Source: Porticoccaceae bacterium
GTDB taxonomy: Bacteria; Pseudomonadota; Gammaproteobacteria; Pseudomonadales; Porticoccaceae
Reading direction: 5' to 3'
Length of the DNA: 23,580 bases
Assembly: GCA_003491845.1 (NCBI GenBank)
Contig: DNBN01000143.1
Span: forward strand, 493-24,072
The position numbers were made by a program, and so were the translations under genes. Shown here piece after piece: positions 7,634-15,216 of the stretch; position 1 is the first letter of the stretch; every line of letters begins with the position of its first letter. The notes beneath the pieces are model-generated. The model ran no database searches, was not told the origin of the DNA, and worked only from the letters and a program-made list of their open reading frames with translations.

Positions 7634-8863
7634 TTATGAACGGTAGTGTTGTTTAAAAGTGTCTAGGGCTTTGATTTGACGTAATTTAAGTGCCTCGCCA
7701 ATGGCCGGACCGGTTACGCCCGTTGCAATTATATCAGATACTTGAACGTCGTTAATTGCATCAAGAGCGTGTCGAAGATAGGTGTTGGGTTGATATGTAT
7801 TATGCTCAAGACCTTTGCGTCCTTTGGCATCAGCCATGCAGCAGAGTAAAAAGTCATCAAGCTTTTCCACTGATTTTAGTGCACCAATCACCGTCAAGAG
7901 TTTCAATAAATTAACTGAACTTAACTGTAATGATTTGTGGCAAATTAGATGGTATTCAGTAACTACCATGGCTAGCTGTCGATGCTGGTTTGGGATTTTT
8001 AGACGATCACATATCTGTGCCACCAGAGGTAAACCTGCCGCCTCATGTCCAGCATGCCTGGGAAGAATATTTTTTGGTGTCAGGGCTTTACCTAAGTCAT
8101 GGACTAGCACAGTGAAACGAATGGAGGCTTTATCTGTGATTAACGCGGACTGCTGCAGCGCCATTAGGGTATGGATGCCAGTATCGATTTCCGGATGGTA
8201 ATCAGCGCGTTGTTCGATGCCAAAAAGGGCATCAACTTCAGGCAATAGCTGCTTGAGCGCCCCGCAATCTCTTAGTGTTTGAATAAATACATCAGGCGAT
8301 TGTTCACACAGAGCTCTCTCAGTTTCTTTCCAAATTCGTTCTGCTACAAGCGCGGACATTTCGCCTCTAGCGACAATATTAGCCATTAACTCAAGAGTTT
8401 CAGGCGCAACAGTAAAGCCAAGGTGGGCATAACGAGCGGCAAATCGCGCAACACGGAGGACTCTCAATGGATCTTCGGCAAATGCATCTGAAATATGCCG
8501 CAGAACCTTCTGGTCAATATCTTGTTGCCCACCATAAAAATCAATGATGCTGCCATCATGGTCTTCTGCCATGGCGTTAATGGTAAGATCTCTGCGAATC
8601 AAGTCATCCTTGAGACTGACATCGGGACCGGTATGAAAAACAAACCCGCCATAACCAACACCTGACTTTCGTTCGGTTCGCGCAAGAGCATATTCCTCGC
8701 CGCTAGTTGGGTGTATAAATACAGGAAAATCTCGGCCGACAGGCCTAAATTTATGTTCCAGCATTTGTTCTGGGGAACTGCCCACAACAACCCAGTCGTT
8801 CTCATGGGTTGGGTAGCCCAATAACTTGTCACGGACTGCGCCGCCTACTCGATAGATTTGCAT
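7634..8863 (-). CDS. cca: CCA tRNA nucleotidyltransferase (multifunctional, with HD domain)
   Basis: Adds or repairs the 3' CCA end of tRNAs using CTP and ATP without a template. I chose the ATG at 8863 (409 residues) because MQIYRVGGAVRDKLLG is the exact family start, AGGAGA (8874-8879) lies upstream, and a candidate promoter at 8886-8914 would start RNA after the earlier in-frame ATG at 8899 (421 residues). Visible parts are GGAVRD (7-12), the metal motif region HENDWVVVG (20-28), EEYALARTERKSG, DLIRRDLTINAMA, EDPLRVLRVARFAARY, and an HD phosphohydrolase domain (IHTLMAL, then VHDLGKALTP and RHAGHEAAG) as in E. coli Cca. Oddly, the first Asp of the DxD motif is Glu (E21-N22-D23); the codon GAG is clear. 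It is first in a two-gene minus-strand unit with the pteridine reductase. Confidence 0.95.
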   Translation of the reverse strand: MQIYRVGGAVRDKLLGYPTHENDWVVVGSSPEQMLEHKFRPVGRDFPVFIHPTSGEEYALARTERKSGVGYGGFVFHTGPDVSLKDDLIRRDLTINAMAEDHDGSIIDFYGGQQDIDQKVLRHISDAFAEDPLRVLRVARFAARYAHLGFTVAPETLELMANIVARGEMSALVAERIWKETERALCEQSPDVFIQTLRDCGALKQLLPEVDALFGIEQRADYHPEIDTGIHTLMALQQSALITDKASIRFTVLVHDLGKALTPKNILPRHAGHEAAGLPLVAQICDRLKIPNQHRQLAMVVTEYHLICHKSLQLSSVNLLKLLTVIGALKSVEKLDDFLLCCMADAKGRKGLEHNTYQPNTYLRHALDAINDVQVSDIIATGVTGPAIGEALKLRQIKALDTFKQHYRS

Positions 8864-8873
8864 GATTTGGGTA

Positions 8874-8879
8874 TCTCCT
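8874..8879 (-). promoter_or_regulatory. Ribosome binding site deciding the cca start
   Basis: AGGAGA on the minus strand ends about 10 bases before the ATG at 8863. It lies inside the reading frame extension from 8899, so its presence favours the shorter protein beginning MQIYRVGG. Confidence 0.6.
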
Positions 8880-8885
8880 AGGACC

Positions 8886-8914
8886 ATTGTAATTGCCAAT
8901 GATAATCAGCTCAA
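8886..8914 (-). promoter_or_regulatory. Candidate promoter for cca and the pteridine reductase
   Basis: On the minus strand TTGAGC (8909-8914, 4 of 6) and TACAAT (8886-8891, 5 of 6) are separated by exactly 17 bp. Transcription would start near 8879, a very short leader before the cca Shine-Dalgarno. The spacing is ideal and there is no better candidate nearby. Confidence 0.38.
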
Positions 8915-9072
8915 TATAAACTCTGTCCAAAATTGTGCTCGACCCTAAAGCTGTTTTCTCAGCGCCGAGATAGTTTCAGAAAATATTTTAGTGGACCTGA
9001 TAAAAAGTACGCTCGTTGAGAGTTTGTGGCCTAAATTAATCAAATAAAATGCCAAAAAAATACCATTTGGGC

Positions 9073-9101
9073 TTGACCATTTTTATTTTTGGTTTTATTT
9101 T
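9073..9101 (+). promoter_or_regulatory. Candidate promoter for the small acidic protein gene
   Basis: TTGACC (9073-9078, 5 of 6) and TATTTT (9096-9101, 4 of 6) are 17 bp apart, in a strongly AT-rich stretch, about 58 bases before the ATG at 9159. The 295-bp divergent spacer between cca and this gene (8864-9158) otherwise shows only the cca promoter candidate and AT-rich sequence. Confidence 0.42.
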
Positions 9102-9158
9102 CCCATTTTCTAAATTAATTAAAAACCTTGCTGTAGATGATACCGCTGAGACAATGTT

Positions 9159-9374
9159 ATGAGTGATGATTTTGATGATTTTGATGATGCTGCCCTAGAG
9201 GCTGATCAGGATAACGATACCTCAAAAAGCCATGTGGAGGGTAAATTGACCCTTACAGAAAAAAAACGCTCTGAGAAGCAATCAGATGCTCGACGGCGGC
9301 TAGAGTTGAAGCTTGAACAGCAGATGATTGAAAAACAGCTTAAGGCTTTTGATTTTGAAGATGATTTTGACTAA
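9159..9374 (+). CDS. Small acidic-basic-acidic protein of unknown function
   Basis: A 71-residue protein I cannot assign with confidence. It begins MSDDFDDFDDAALEADQD and ends FDFEDDFD, so both ends are Asp/Phe-rich. The middle (about residues 28-63) is rich in Lys, Arg, Glu and Gln and should form one long amphipathic helix (RRRLELKLEQQMIEKQLKAF). No membrane segment, signal peptide or Cys is present. It vaguely recalls the short PA3496-type proteins of Pseudomonas, which have an RRRIE-like helix with acidic flanks, but this is from memory and weak. It stands alone, with its own promoter candidate and 105 bp before ccmA. The codon pattern GAT-TTT-GAT repeats in its first codons. The absence of an overlapping gene and the well-placed promoter support it being real; the Shine-Dalgarno is not clear. 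Confidence 0.7.
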   Translation: MSDDFDDFDDAALEADQDNDTSKSHVEGKLTLTEKKRSEKQSDARRRLELKLEQQMIEKQLKAFDFEDDFD

Positions 9375-9436
9375 ATTTGTACTTTTTAATCGAACAGTAA
9401 TTAAATCAATCAAATACCACATATCAGACCTGATTT

Positions 9437-9464
9437 TTGGCATAATGAGAGACATAAAGATAAT
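9437..9464 (+). promoter_or_regulatory. Candidate promoter of the ccm operon
   Basis: TTGGCA (9437-9442, 5 of 6) and GATAAT (9459-9464, 5 of 6) are 16 bp apart. The start would be near 9471, leaving only about ten bases before the ccmA ATG at 9480. The short inverted repeat ATCAG-AC-CTGAT (9423-9434) lies directly upstream of the -35. An alternative -10, CATAAT at 9441-9446, has no good -35. Confidence 0.38.
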
Positions 9465-9479
9465 TATTTTTGAGGCCGT

Positions 9480-10124
9480 ATGACGGTAAAAAAATCTCTG
9501 TTATCAGTCAAAAATCTGTGCTTTAGGCGCGATGATACTGATATTTTACGCGCGATCTGCCTAGACATTAATGAGGGCGAAGTTCTTCAGATAGAAGGTG
9601 TCAATGGCAGTGGAAAAACAACGTTATTGCGCTTACTTACTTCGGCATTGTCGCCATCTGAGGGATCCATTCACTTCTGTGGCAAACCTTTGACGGATTG
9701 CCGATTTGATTATCTTTCCAGTATTCTTTTTCTGGGTCATCAGTCGGCGGTCAAGATGGGATTAACCGCTGAAGAAAACTTAGCATGGATGAGTGGGCTG
9801 ATGGAGCACTCTCACTCTATAGCTTGTGCTCTAGAGGCATTCGACTTGAAGGGCTATTCGGACATTCCCTGTCATCGGCTGTCTGCGGGTCAGCAACGGC
9901 GAGTCGCCTTGGCACGTTTGATGTTGTCCAATGTTAAAATTTGGTATCTAGATGAGCCTTTTGCTGCTTTAGACACACAGGGCTGTACATTAGTTGAGCA
10001 GTGCATGCAACGGCATATTAACGGAGGAGGAGCGGTGGTTCTATCAACCCATCAAAGTGTGGCGCTGGAATCCTTGCGCCGCTATTCTTTACCGGCTTTA
10101 AATCAACATGAGTTATATCGGTGA
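9480..10124 (+). CDS. ccmA: Cytochrome c maturation ABC transporter ATP-binding protein
   Basis: ATPase of the CcmABCD complex; its ATP hydrolysis drives release of haem-loaded CcmE from CcmC. The 214 residues carry a Walker A GVNGSGKTT (40-48), Q-loop region FLGHQSAVKMGLTAEENL, ABC signature LSAGQQRR (134-141), Walker B IWYLDEP (154-160; D158, E159) and the switch His in STHQ (H191). LTAEENLAWMSGL is characteristic of CcmA. GAGG (9472-9475) is only 4 bases from the ATG, a short spacing. First gene of nine in the ccm operon; its stop overlaps the GTG of ccmB by four bases (GTGA). Confidence 0.96.
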   Translation: MTVKKSLLSVKNLCFRRDDTDILRAICLDINEGEVLQIEGVNGSGKTTLLRLLTSALSPSEGSIHFCGKPLTDCRFDYLSSILFLGHQSAVKMGLTAEENLAWMSGLMEHSHSIACALEAFDLKGYSDIPCHRLSAGQQRRVALARLMLSNVKIWYLDEPFAALDTQGCTLVEQCMQRHINGGGAVVLSTHQSVALESLRRYSLPALNQHELYR

Positions 10125-10804
10125 ATGGGTTGATTAATCATGGATTTTTTGCGCATTTGAGGCGCGACTTAATGCTTATTAACCGTCGTCGTGGCGATGT
10201 AGCAAGCCCGCTGATATTCTTTATTATAGCAGCTACTCTGATACCATTGGGGGTCAGTCCAGACCCTAGCGTCTTGAGTATGATTGCTCCGGGTATAATC
10301 TGGGTGATGGCACTGCTGGCGACGCTTTTGTCTGCAGATCGACTGTTTGATGCTGACTATAACGATGGATCTCTTGAGCAGCTATTAATCAGTTCGCAGT
10401 TATTGGTCATGCCTGTGCTTGGGAAGATAGCTGCGCATTGGTTGACTACAGGATTGCCGCTGACATTAGTGTCTCCGTTGCTGGGACTATTATTTTCGTT
10501 ACCTAGTGAAGGTTACACAGCCATGATGGCGGGGTTGGCTATAGGCACAGGATGCTTGAGTTTACTTGCCGCATTGGGTGCTGCTTTGACCGTTTCTCTA
10601 CAAAAAGGCGGATTGCTGTTGACCCTTATTGTGATGCCGCTGTATATACCTGTGATTATCTTTGGTAGTGCCACTGCGCAGTATAGTATCGATGGTCTTG
10701 CGTGGGACGTGCCCTTAGCTATTCTTGCAGCAATGTTGACAATAGCGATTGCGTTGTGTCCGATTGCTATTGCAGGAATCTTACGTTTGACAACAATAAA
10801 TTAG
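10121..10804 (+). CDS. ccmB: Haem exporter-type membrane protein CcmB
   Basis: Inner-membrane partner of CcmA, about six transmembrane segments, needed to free holo-CcmE from CcmC rather than for haem export as such. The 227 residues start at GTG 10121, which overlaps the ccmA stop (GTGA). Family marks are SPLIFFIIAATLIPLGVSPDP (about 29-49), IAPGIIWVMALLATLLSADRLF (about 55-76), DGSLEQLL, and AHWLTTGLPLTLVSPLLGL. The ATG four bases later is in another frame and ends at once, so the GTG is the plausible start. No separate Shine-Dalgarno is obvious, so translation is likely coupled to ccmA. It ends 16 bp before ccmC. Confidence 0.95.
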   Translation: MNGLINHGFFAHLRRDLMLINRRRGDVASPLIFFIIAATLIPLGVSPDPSVLSMIAPGIIWVMALLATLLSADRLFDADYNDGSLEQLLISSQLLVMPVLGKIAAHWLTTGLPLTLVSPLLGLLFSLPSEGYTAMMAGLAIGTGCLSLLAALGAALTVSLQKGGLLLTLIVMPLYIPVIIFGSATAQYSIDGLAWDVPLAILAAMLTIAIALCPIAIAGILRLTTIN

Positions 10805-10820
10805 AATGCAGGTGTAACTG

Positions 10821-11588
10821 ATGAATTGGAATTGGTTTTATCGGATGGGTTCGCCCAAGTGGTTTTATTATACCACTAGTCGCTGGCTGCCATGGTTAGG
10901 AGTAATGACATTATGCCTGTTGGTCACAGGCTTAGTTTGGGGTCTGGCTTTTGCTCCAGAGGATGCCAAGCAAGGAAATAGTTTTAGGATTATTTATTTG
11001 CATGTGCCGGCGTCATTATTGGCGTTGGCGGGATACTTTTTGATGGCAGCTGCTGGTGCTATTGGTTTGATTTGGCGTATGAAACTGTCTTTTATGGTAA
11101 TGAAGTGTGCTGCACCACTTGGTGCGGTGCTGACATTTTTGGCACTGTTTACAGGCGCTATTTGGGGAAAGCCAACCTGGGGTAGCTACTGGGTCTGGGA
11201 TGCTCGGGTCACTTCCATGTTAATTTTACTCTTTCTTTATCTTGGCGTTCTTGCGCTGCAGTATGCTTTTCAGAGTCAAGAGGTGGGAAATAAGGCTAGT
11301 GCTATCCTGGCCTTAATTGGCACTGTGAATATCCCAATTATCTATAAGTCGGTTGATTGGTGGTTCACGTTACATCAACCATCAACGATTAAGTTTACCG
11401 AGGCACCTTCGATGCATCCTGATATGTTTCAGCCTTTGCTAGTGATGATTTTAGGATTTTACTGCTTTTATGCATTGGCCTTATTTATGTCGGTCCGCGT
11501 AGAGATACTTCATAGAGAACGAAAAACTGCTTGGGTTCGCGATTTGGTGAGTCAAGTGGCAGAAGAGCGAGTAGGGGTAAATTCGTGA
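10821..11588 (+). CDS. ccmC: Haem-handling membrane protein CcmC
   Basis: Integral membrane protein of the haem-handling protein family. It binds haem at the periplasmic side and attaches it to CcmE. The 255 residues have about six transmembrane helices, the tryptophan-rich WGSYWVWDARVTS (120-132), and the two conserved periplasmic haem-ligand histidines, H61 (in YLHVPASLL) and H185 (in TLHQPSTI), close to H60 and H184 of E. coli. AGGTG just upstream gives a normal start at the ATG at 10821. The stop overlaps the GTG of ccmD (GTGA). All functional residues that I can check are present. Confidence 0.97.
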   Translation: MNWNWFYRMGSPKWFYYTTSRWLPWLGVMTLCLLVTGLVWGLAFAPEDAKQGNSFRIIYLHVPASLLALAGYFLMAAAGAIGLIWRMKLSFMVMKCAAPLGAVLTFLALFTGAIWGKPTWGSYWVWDARVTSMLILLFLYLGVLALQYAFQSQEVGNKASAILALIGTVNIPIIYKSVDWWFTLHQPSTIKFTEAPSMHPDMFQPLLVMILGFYCFYALALFMSVRVEILHRERKTAWVRDLVSQVAEERVGVNS

Positions 11589-11791
11589 TCTTTCAGTTTG
11601 AAAGTTTAAACCAGTTTGTGACTATGGATGGTCACGGCATTTATGTTTGGACTGCGGTAATAGTGTCAGTCTTGTTTTTGGCCGTTTTAGTAATAAATCC
11701 GCTGTTAAGACAGAAAGATGTGAAGGTGGAGATTGCCAAAGATCAGCTGAGAGAGAAGCAACGTCAAGTCAGTAACAGAGAGAAAACCTAA
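11585..11791 (+). CDS. ccmD: Haem exporter protein CcmD
   Basis: Small single-span membrane protein that stabilises CcmABC and is needed for holo-CcmE release. I place the start at GTG 11585, overlapping the ccmC stop by four bases (GTGA); AGGGG at 11573-11577 is 7 bases upstream. This gives 68 residues beginning MIFQFESLNQFVTMDGHGIYV, in line with known CcmD, followed by one hydrophobic helix (about 18-38) and a charged coiled tail (KVEIAKDQLREKQRQV). The frame is open farther upstream within ccmC, but that part has no family match. An internal ATG at 11623 would remove the conserved beginning. The stop TAA shares its last A with the ATG of ccmE. Confidence 0.9.
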   Translation: MIFQFESLNQFVTMDGHGIYVWTAVIVSVLFLAVLVINPLLRQKDVKVEIAKDQLREKQRQVSNREKT

Positions 11792-12249
11792 TGCATCCTG
11801 ATCGAAAACAACGATTACAAATAGTGGTATTAATCTTGGTAGCAGCATCTGTTGCTGCAGGCCTGATCATTTATATGCTTGGGCAAAACGCTAATTACTT
11901 CTATACAGCCTCACAGATTGCCAATGGAGACGCGCCTAAAGATGTTTTTATACGAGGTGGTGGTATGGTGGTGGCTGGCAGTGTAGCCAGAGAATCAGAT
12001 TCCTTAGCGGTAGAATTTCAGGTAACCGATGGCGGTGCCAATTTAGTTGTTCGCTATGCCGGTATTTTACCGGATCTGTTTGCCGAGGGTGAGGCGGCAA
12101 TAGCCGCGGGCAGATTGAATGAACAAGGCATATTAGTTGCTACTGAGGTACTTGCTAAACATGATGAGAAATATACACCACCAGAGGTTGCGGAATCGAT
12201 GAACGCTGCATACAAGGCCAAGCAGCAATTAAAGGCAGAGATTCTGTGA
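11791..12249 (+). CDS. ccmE: Periplasmic haem chaperone CcmE
   Basis: Membrane-anchored periplasmic chaperone that binds haem covalently through a histidine and passes it to CcmF. The 152 residues have a short cytoplasmic start rich in basic residues, one N-terminal anchor helix (about 11-30), the segment QNANYFYTASQI (32-43), a beta-barrel (OB fold) and the haem motif LAKHDEKYTPPE with H124 covalent and Y128 axial (E. coli H130, Y134). The usual HxxxY type is therefore kept; it is not the CxxxY variant of some archaea and deltaproteobacteria. Overlaps ccmD by one base and ccmF by four (GTGA). Confidence 0.97.
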   Translation: MHPDRKQRLQIVVLILVAASVAAGLIIYMLGQNANYFYTASQIANGDAPKDVFIRGGGMVVAGSVARESDSLAVEFQVTDGGANLVVRYAGILPDLFAEGEAAIAAGRLNEQGILVATEVLAKHDEKYTPPEVAESMNAAYKAKQQLKAEIL

Positions 12250-14228
12250 ACGCAGAGATTGGTCATGTTGCATTGATCATAGCTCTGGGCCTTGGGTTAG
12301 TTCAAACCCTAGTGCCGATGATTGGCTCGTTTAGAGGCTATTTGCGCTGGATGCAGCTTGGCCAATCTATGGCCATTGGGCAGTTTGTTTTTATTACTGT
12401 TGCCTTTGCTTGTCTGTCCCTTGCTTTTGTCAACGATGACTTTTCTGTTGCCTACGTGGCGAATAACTCTAATACCCTTTTGCCAGTGCATTTTAAACTC
12501 AGCGCCGTGTGGGGTGCTCATGAGGGATCTCTTCTTTTGTGGGCTCTAATTCTTGCCGGCTGGTCTGCTGCTGTGGCAATTTATAGCCAGAGAATGCCAT
12601 TGGTATTTTCTGCCAGAGTGCTCTCGGTACTTGGTTTCATTTCGGTAGGTTTCGCGTTATTTCTGTTGTTGACGTCAAATCCCTTTGAACGACTTTTGCC
12701 ATTAGCGCCTTTGCAAGGAGACGATTTAAATCCGCTGCTGCAAGACTTTGGCTTAATAGTGCATCCTCCTATGCTGTATATGGGTTATGTGGGGTTTTCG
12801 GTTCCTTTTGCCTTCGCTATTGCAGCCCTTATTGGTGGGCAGTTTGATAGTGCTTGGGCGCGTTGGTGCCGCCCCTGGATAAATATTGCTTGGGTGTTCT
12901 TAACTATTGGTATTTGTTTAGGTAGTTGGTGGGCGTATTATGAGCTTGGTTGGGGTGGATGGTGGTTTTGGGACCCTGTTGAGAATGCATCGTTCATGCC
13001 TTGGCTTGTAGGAACTGCGCTTGTCCATAGTGCCGCGGCCACCGAAAAGCGAGGTGTGTTTCGTAGTTGGACACTGCTACTGGCTATTTTTACCTTCTCA
13101 CTGAGTCTGCTGGGCACTTTTTTAGTGCGTTCAGGTATTTTGACTTCAGTGCATGCCTTTGCCAGTGACCCTGAGCGTGGAATTTATATCTTGAGCTTTT
13201 TGTTCGTGGTTATTGGTGGCTCACTATTATTATTTGCCTTACGCGGTCCGCAAATGAACTCTTCCTCTGAGTACAGTGGATTGTCCAGAGAGACAATGCT
13301 GTTAGTTAATAACGTCTTGTTAGTGAGTTCAATGTCGATGATCCTGATTGGTACCCTCTACCCTCTGTTTGCGGATGTGATGGGACTTGGGAAAATTTCT
13401 GTAGGCCCGCCATACTTTGATTTTTTCTTTATCCCTATAACCGGATTGCTAATGTTGTTCTTGGGGTTTGCTGGATTTACACGCTGGCGATCTACAGATC
13501 GGTCGATGCTTTTTCAAAAAGGGATTTTCCCGAGTATACTCAGTGTACTTCTAGCTATTTTACTGCCGGCACTAGAGCCTGATGAACTCTCTTGGGATAC
13601 CTATTCCTGGACAGCTGTGATCACATTATTTCTAGTGTTTTGGGTGGTCTCAATGAGCTTAGAGGATTTGCTGACTAAGTGGGGTGGCCGGCGGTCTAAT
13701 CTCCGTGGACTATCTGGCAGTTATTGGGGGATGTTAACTGCTCATATTGGTCTTGCGGTGTGTGCTTTAGGCGTGGGCTTAAGTACCAGTTATGATTTGC
13801 AAAGAGATGTGCGAATGATACCAGGTGATTCGGTAGAGCTTGGCGAATATCGCTTTACCTTCAATGGCGTCAAGCCTGCTGATGGCCCCAATTTTTCTGC
13901 GTACCGTGGTCAAATAAATGTATCTCAACATGATCAACAGATAGCGATATTGTGGCCTGAGAAGCGCAATTATGAAGCTGCTGGTCAGGTAATGACAGAG
14001 GCCGCCATTGATGGAAAGTTACAGCGTGACATCTATGTGTCATTAGGTGAACCCATTGGCTCTGACGCTTGGGCTATAAGAGTTCAGGTTAAACCCTTTG
14101 TCCGATGTATCTGGTTGGGTGCGCTGATGATTGCTTTAGGTGGTTTGATTTCAGCCTTTGATAAGCGGTATAGACGTAAAAAAAGATCGGTATCAATTGG
14201 CCATGTTGGAGCCCTGTCAGTTGAATAG
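12246..14228 (+). CDS. ccmF: Cytochrome c haem lyase subunit CcmF
   Basis: Large inner-membrane protein that, with CcmH and CcmI, ligates haem from CcmE to the CxxCH of apocytochrome c; it also holds a haem b. The 660 residues contain many membrane helices, PPMLYMGYVGFSVPFAFA (174-191), the tryptophan motif WGGWWFWDPVENASFMPWL (236-254) and histidines H173, H261 and H303. These have the same numbers as the periplasmic and transmembrane haem-ligand histidines of E. coli CcmF. H500 (in LTAHIG) is the likely fourth (E. coli H491). The start is GTG 12246, overlapping the ccmE stop. A periplasmic domain lies near residues 510-625 before the final helix and basic tail. The 3' end overlaps the start of ccmG. 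Confidence 0.97.
   Translation: MNAEIGHVALIIALGLGLVQTLVPMIGSFRGYLRWMQLGQSMAIGQFVFITVAFACLSLAFVNDDFSVAYVANNSNTLLPVHFKLSAVWGAHEGSLLLWALILAGWSAAVAIYSQRMPLVFSARVLSVLGFISVGFALFLLLTSNPFERLLPLAPLQGDDLNPLLQDFGLIVHPPMLYMGYVGFSVPFAFAIAALIGGQFDSAWARWCRPWINIAWVFLTIGICLGSWWAYYELGWGGWWFWDPVENASFMPWLVGTALVHSAAATEKRGVFRSWTLLLAIFTFSLSLLGTFLVRSGILTSVHAFASDPERGIYILSFLFVVIGGSLLLFALRGPQMNSSSEYSGLSRETMLLVNNVLLVSSMSMILIGTLYPLFADVMGLGKISVGPPYFDFFFIPITGLLMLFLGFAGFTRWRSTDRSMLFQKGIFPSILSVLLAILLPALEPDELSWDTYSWTAVITLFLVFWVVSMSLEDLLTKWGGRRSNLRGLSGSYWGMLTAHIGLAVCALGVGLSTSYDLQRDVRMIPGDSVELGEYRFTFNGVKPADGPNFSAYRGQINVSQHDQQIAILWPEKRNYEAAGQVMTEAAIDGKLQRDIYVSLGEPIGSDAWAIRVQVKPFVRCIWLGALMIALGGLISAFDKRYRRKKRSVSIGHVGALSVE
14208..14211 (+). 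promoter_or_regulatory. Ribosome binding site favouring a TTG start for ccmG
   Basis: GGAG inside the end of ccmF is 9 bases before TTG 14221. The competing ATG 14203 lies upstream of this site and has no comparable Shine-Dalgarno. Confidence 0.5.
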
Positions 14229-14757
14229 ATTAGCCTTATTTCTGCCTATTATTTTATTTTTGGTGCTCTCGGTAATACTTTTGCTGGGCTTAGATAAGGA
14301 TCCTACTGACCTGCCGTCCGCATTGGTAGGCAAGTCGTTTCCAGCATTTAACTTGCCGTCTTTAGATTCAGAAAATGGATTTCTTGATCAGCAAGATATT
14401 GTGGGAGAAGCGGCTTTGGTTAATGTCTGGGCTACCTGGTGCTATGCCTGTCGGATTGAGCATGGGATGCTCAACGAGCTCGCCACTAGTGGGGTTAAAA
14501 TCATCGGTCTAAATTACAAAGATAATCAAAAAGACGCAAAGCGCTGGTTGGAATTGCGCGGAGATCCCTATGCATTCTCGGTGTTTGATGCTCAGGGCAG
14601 TTTGGGTATTGATCTTGGTGTTTATGGTGCACCAGAAACGTTCTTAGTAGACGCCAATGGTGTTATACGCTTTCGGCGCGTGGGGGTGATCGATGAGCGA
14701 GTTTGGGCCAGTGAATTTAAACCACTGTATGATCAGTTAAAGGCAACCTCTGAATGA
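14221..14757 (+). CDS. ccmG: Thiol:disulfide interchange protein CcmG (DsbE)
   Basis: Membrane-anchored periplasmic thioredoxin-like reductant that keeps apocytochrome c or CcmH thiols reduced, with electrons from DsbD/CcdA. I favour TTG 14221 (178 residues), which gives MNRLALFLPIILFLVLSV, the standard DsbE start, with GGAG nine bases upstream and an 8-base overlap with ccmF. ATG 14203 would add six residues and is the alternative. After the anchor helix come LPSALVGKSFPAFNLP, the active site WATWCYACRIEH (a CYAC pair) and the cis-proline loop YGAPETFLVD, both typical of CcmG. Ends with an ATGA overlap with ccmH. Confidence 0.94.
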   Translation: MNRLALFLPIILFLVLSVILLLGLDKDPTDLPSALVGKSFPAFNLPSLDSENGFLDQQDIVGEAALVNVWATWCYACRIEHGMLNELATSGVKIIGLNYKDNQKDAKRWLELRGDPYAFSVFDAQGSLGIDLGVYGAPETFLVDANGVIRFRRVGVIDERVWASEFKPLYDQLKATSE

Positions 14758-15215
14758 AATACTTTGCAACCTTGATGTTATTTCTATGGCTGACCGTTGC
14801 AGTAGCCAATACAGCGGATTTAGTCAAATTCTCCGATCCAGCCTATCACGAAAGATATCAGCTGTTGATTACCGAGTTGCGTTGTCCTAAGTGTCAAAAT
14901 CAGAATCTTGCTGACTCTAATGCCCCTATTTCATTGGATCTGCGTGCCCAAATACAGCAGTTGCTCGAAAAAGGTCTAAGTAATCATGAAATAGAAGAGT
15001 ATTTAACACAGCGGTATTCTGAATTTATTCTTTATCGCCCAGAAGTTAATCAAAAGACCTATCTGTTGTGGCTGTCTCCATTGCTGTTTTTGGGGGTTGG
15101 GTTTGTTACTGTGTTACGTCTGAGTCGCAGATCAACTGAGATTAGCAGTCCTGATGTTAGTGGTACGCCAGATCAACAGCAGGTAGCTGACTTGCTCGAT
15201 GATGGAGGTCAGTAG
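14754..15215 (+). CDS. ccmH: Cytochrome c maturation protein CcmH (CcmL-type, short form)
   Basis: Periplasmic-facing thioredox subunit of the haem ligation complex. The 153 residues show a signal peptide or anchor (about 1-20), the three-helix redox domain with LRCPKCQNQNLADSNAPI (C44, C47), and a second membrane helix (about 102-120) followed by a short cytoplasmic tail. In E. coli this domain is fused to the CcmI-like TPR part; here, as in Pseudomonas, it is separate. Start ATG 14754 overlaps the ccmG stop (ATGA). Its last codons contain GGAGG, which serves ccmI. Confidence 0.96.
   Translation: MKYFATLMLFLWLTVAVANTADLVKFSDPAYHERYQLLITELRCPKCQNQNLADSNAPISLDLRAQIQQLLEKGLSNHEIEEYLTQRYSEFILYRPEVNQKTYLLWLSPLLFLGVGFVTVLRLSRRSTEISSPDVSGTPDQQQVADLLDDGGQ
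15204..15208 (+). promoter_or_regulatory. Ribosome binding site deciding the ccmI start
   Basis: GGAGG inside the end of ccmH is 8 bases before the ATG at 15217. The longer in-frame start at 15199 would lie upstream of this site and add six unconserved residues. Confidence 0.7.
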
Positions 15216-15216
15216 T

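Noticed and set aside
9423..9438. Terminator after the small acidic protein gene (ATCAG-AC-CTGAT-TTTT)
   Set aside because: A two-base loop is too small and a four-base stem with GACC loop is too weak; it may be an operator instead.
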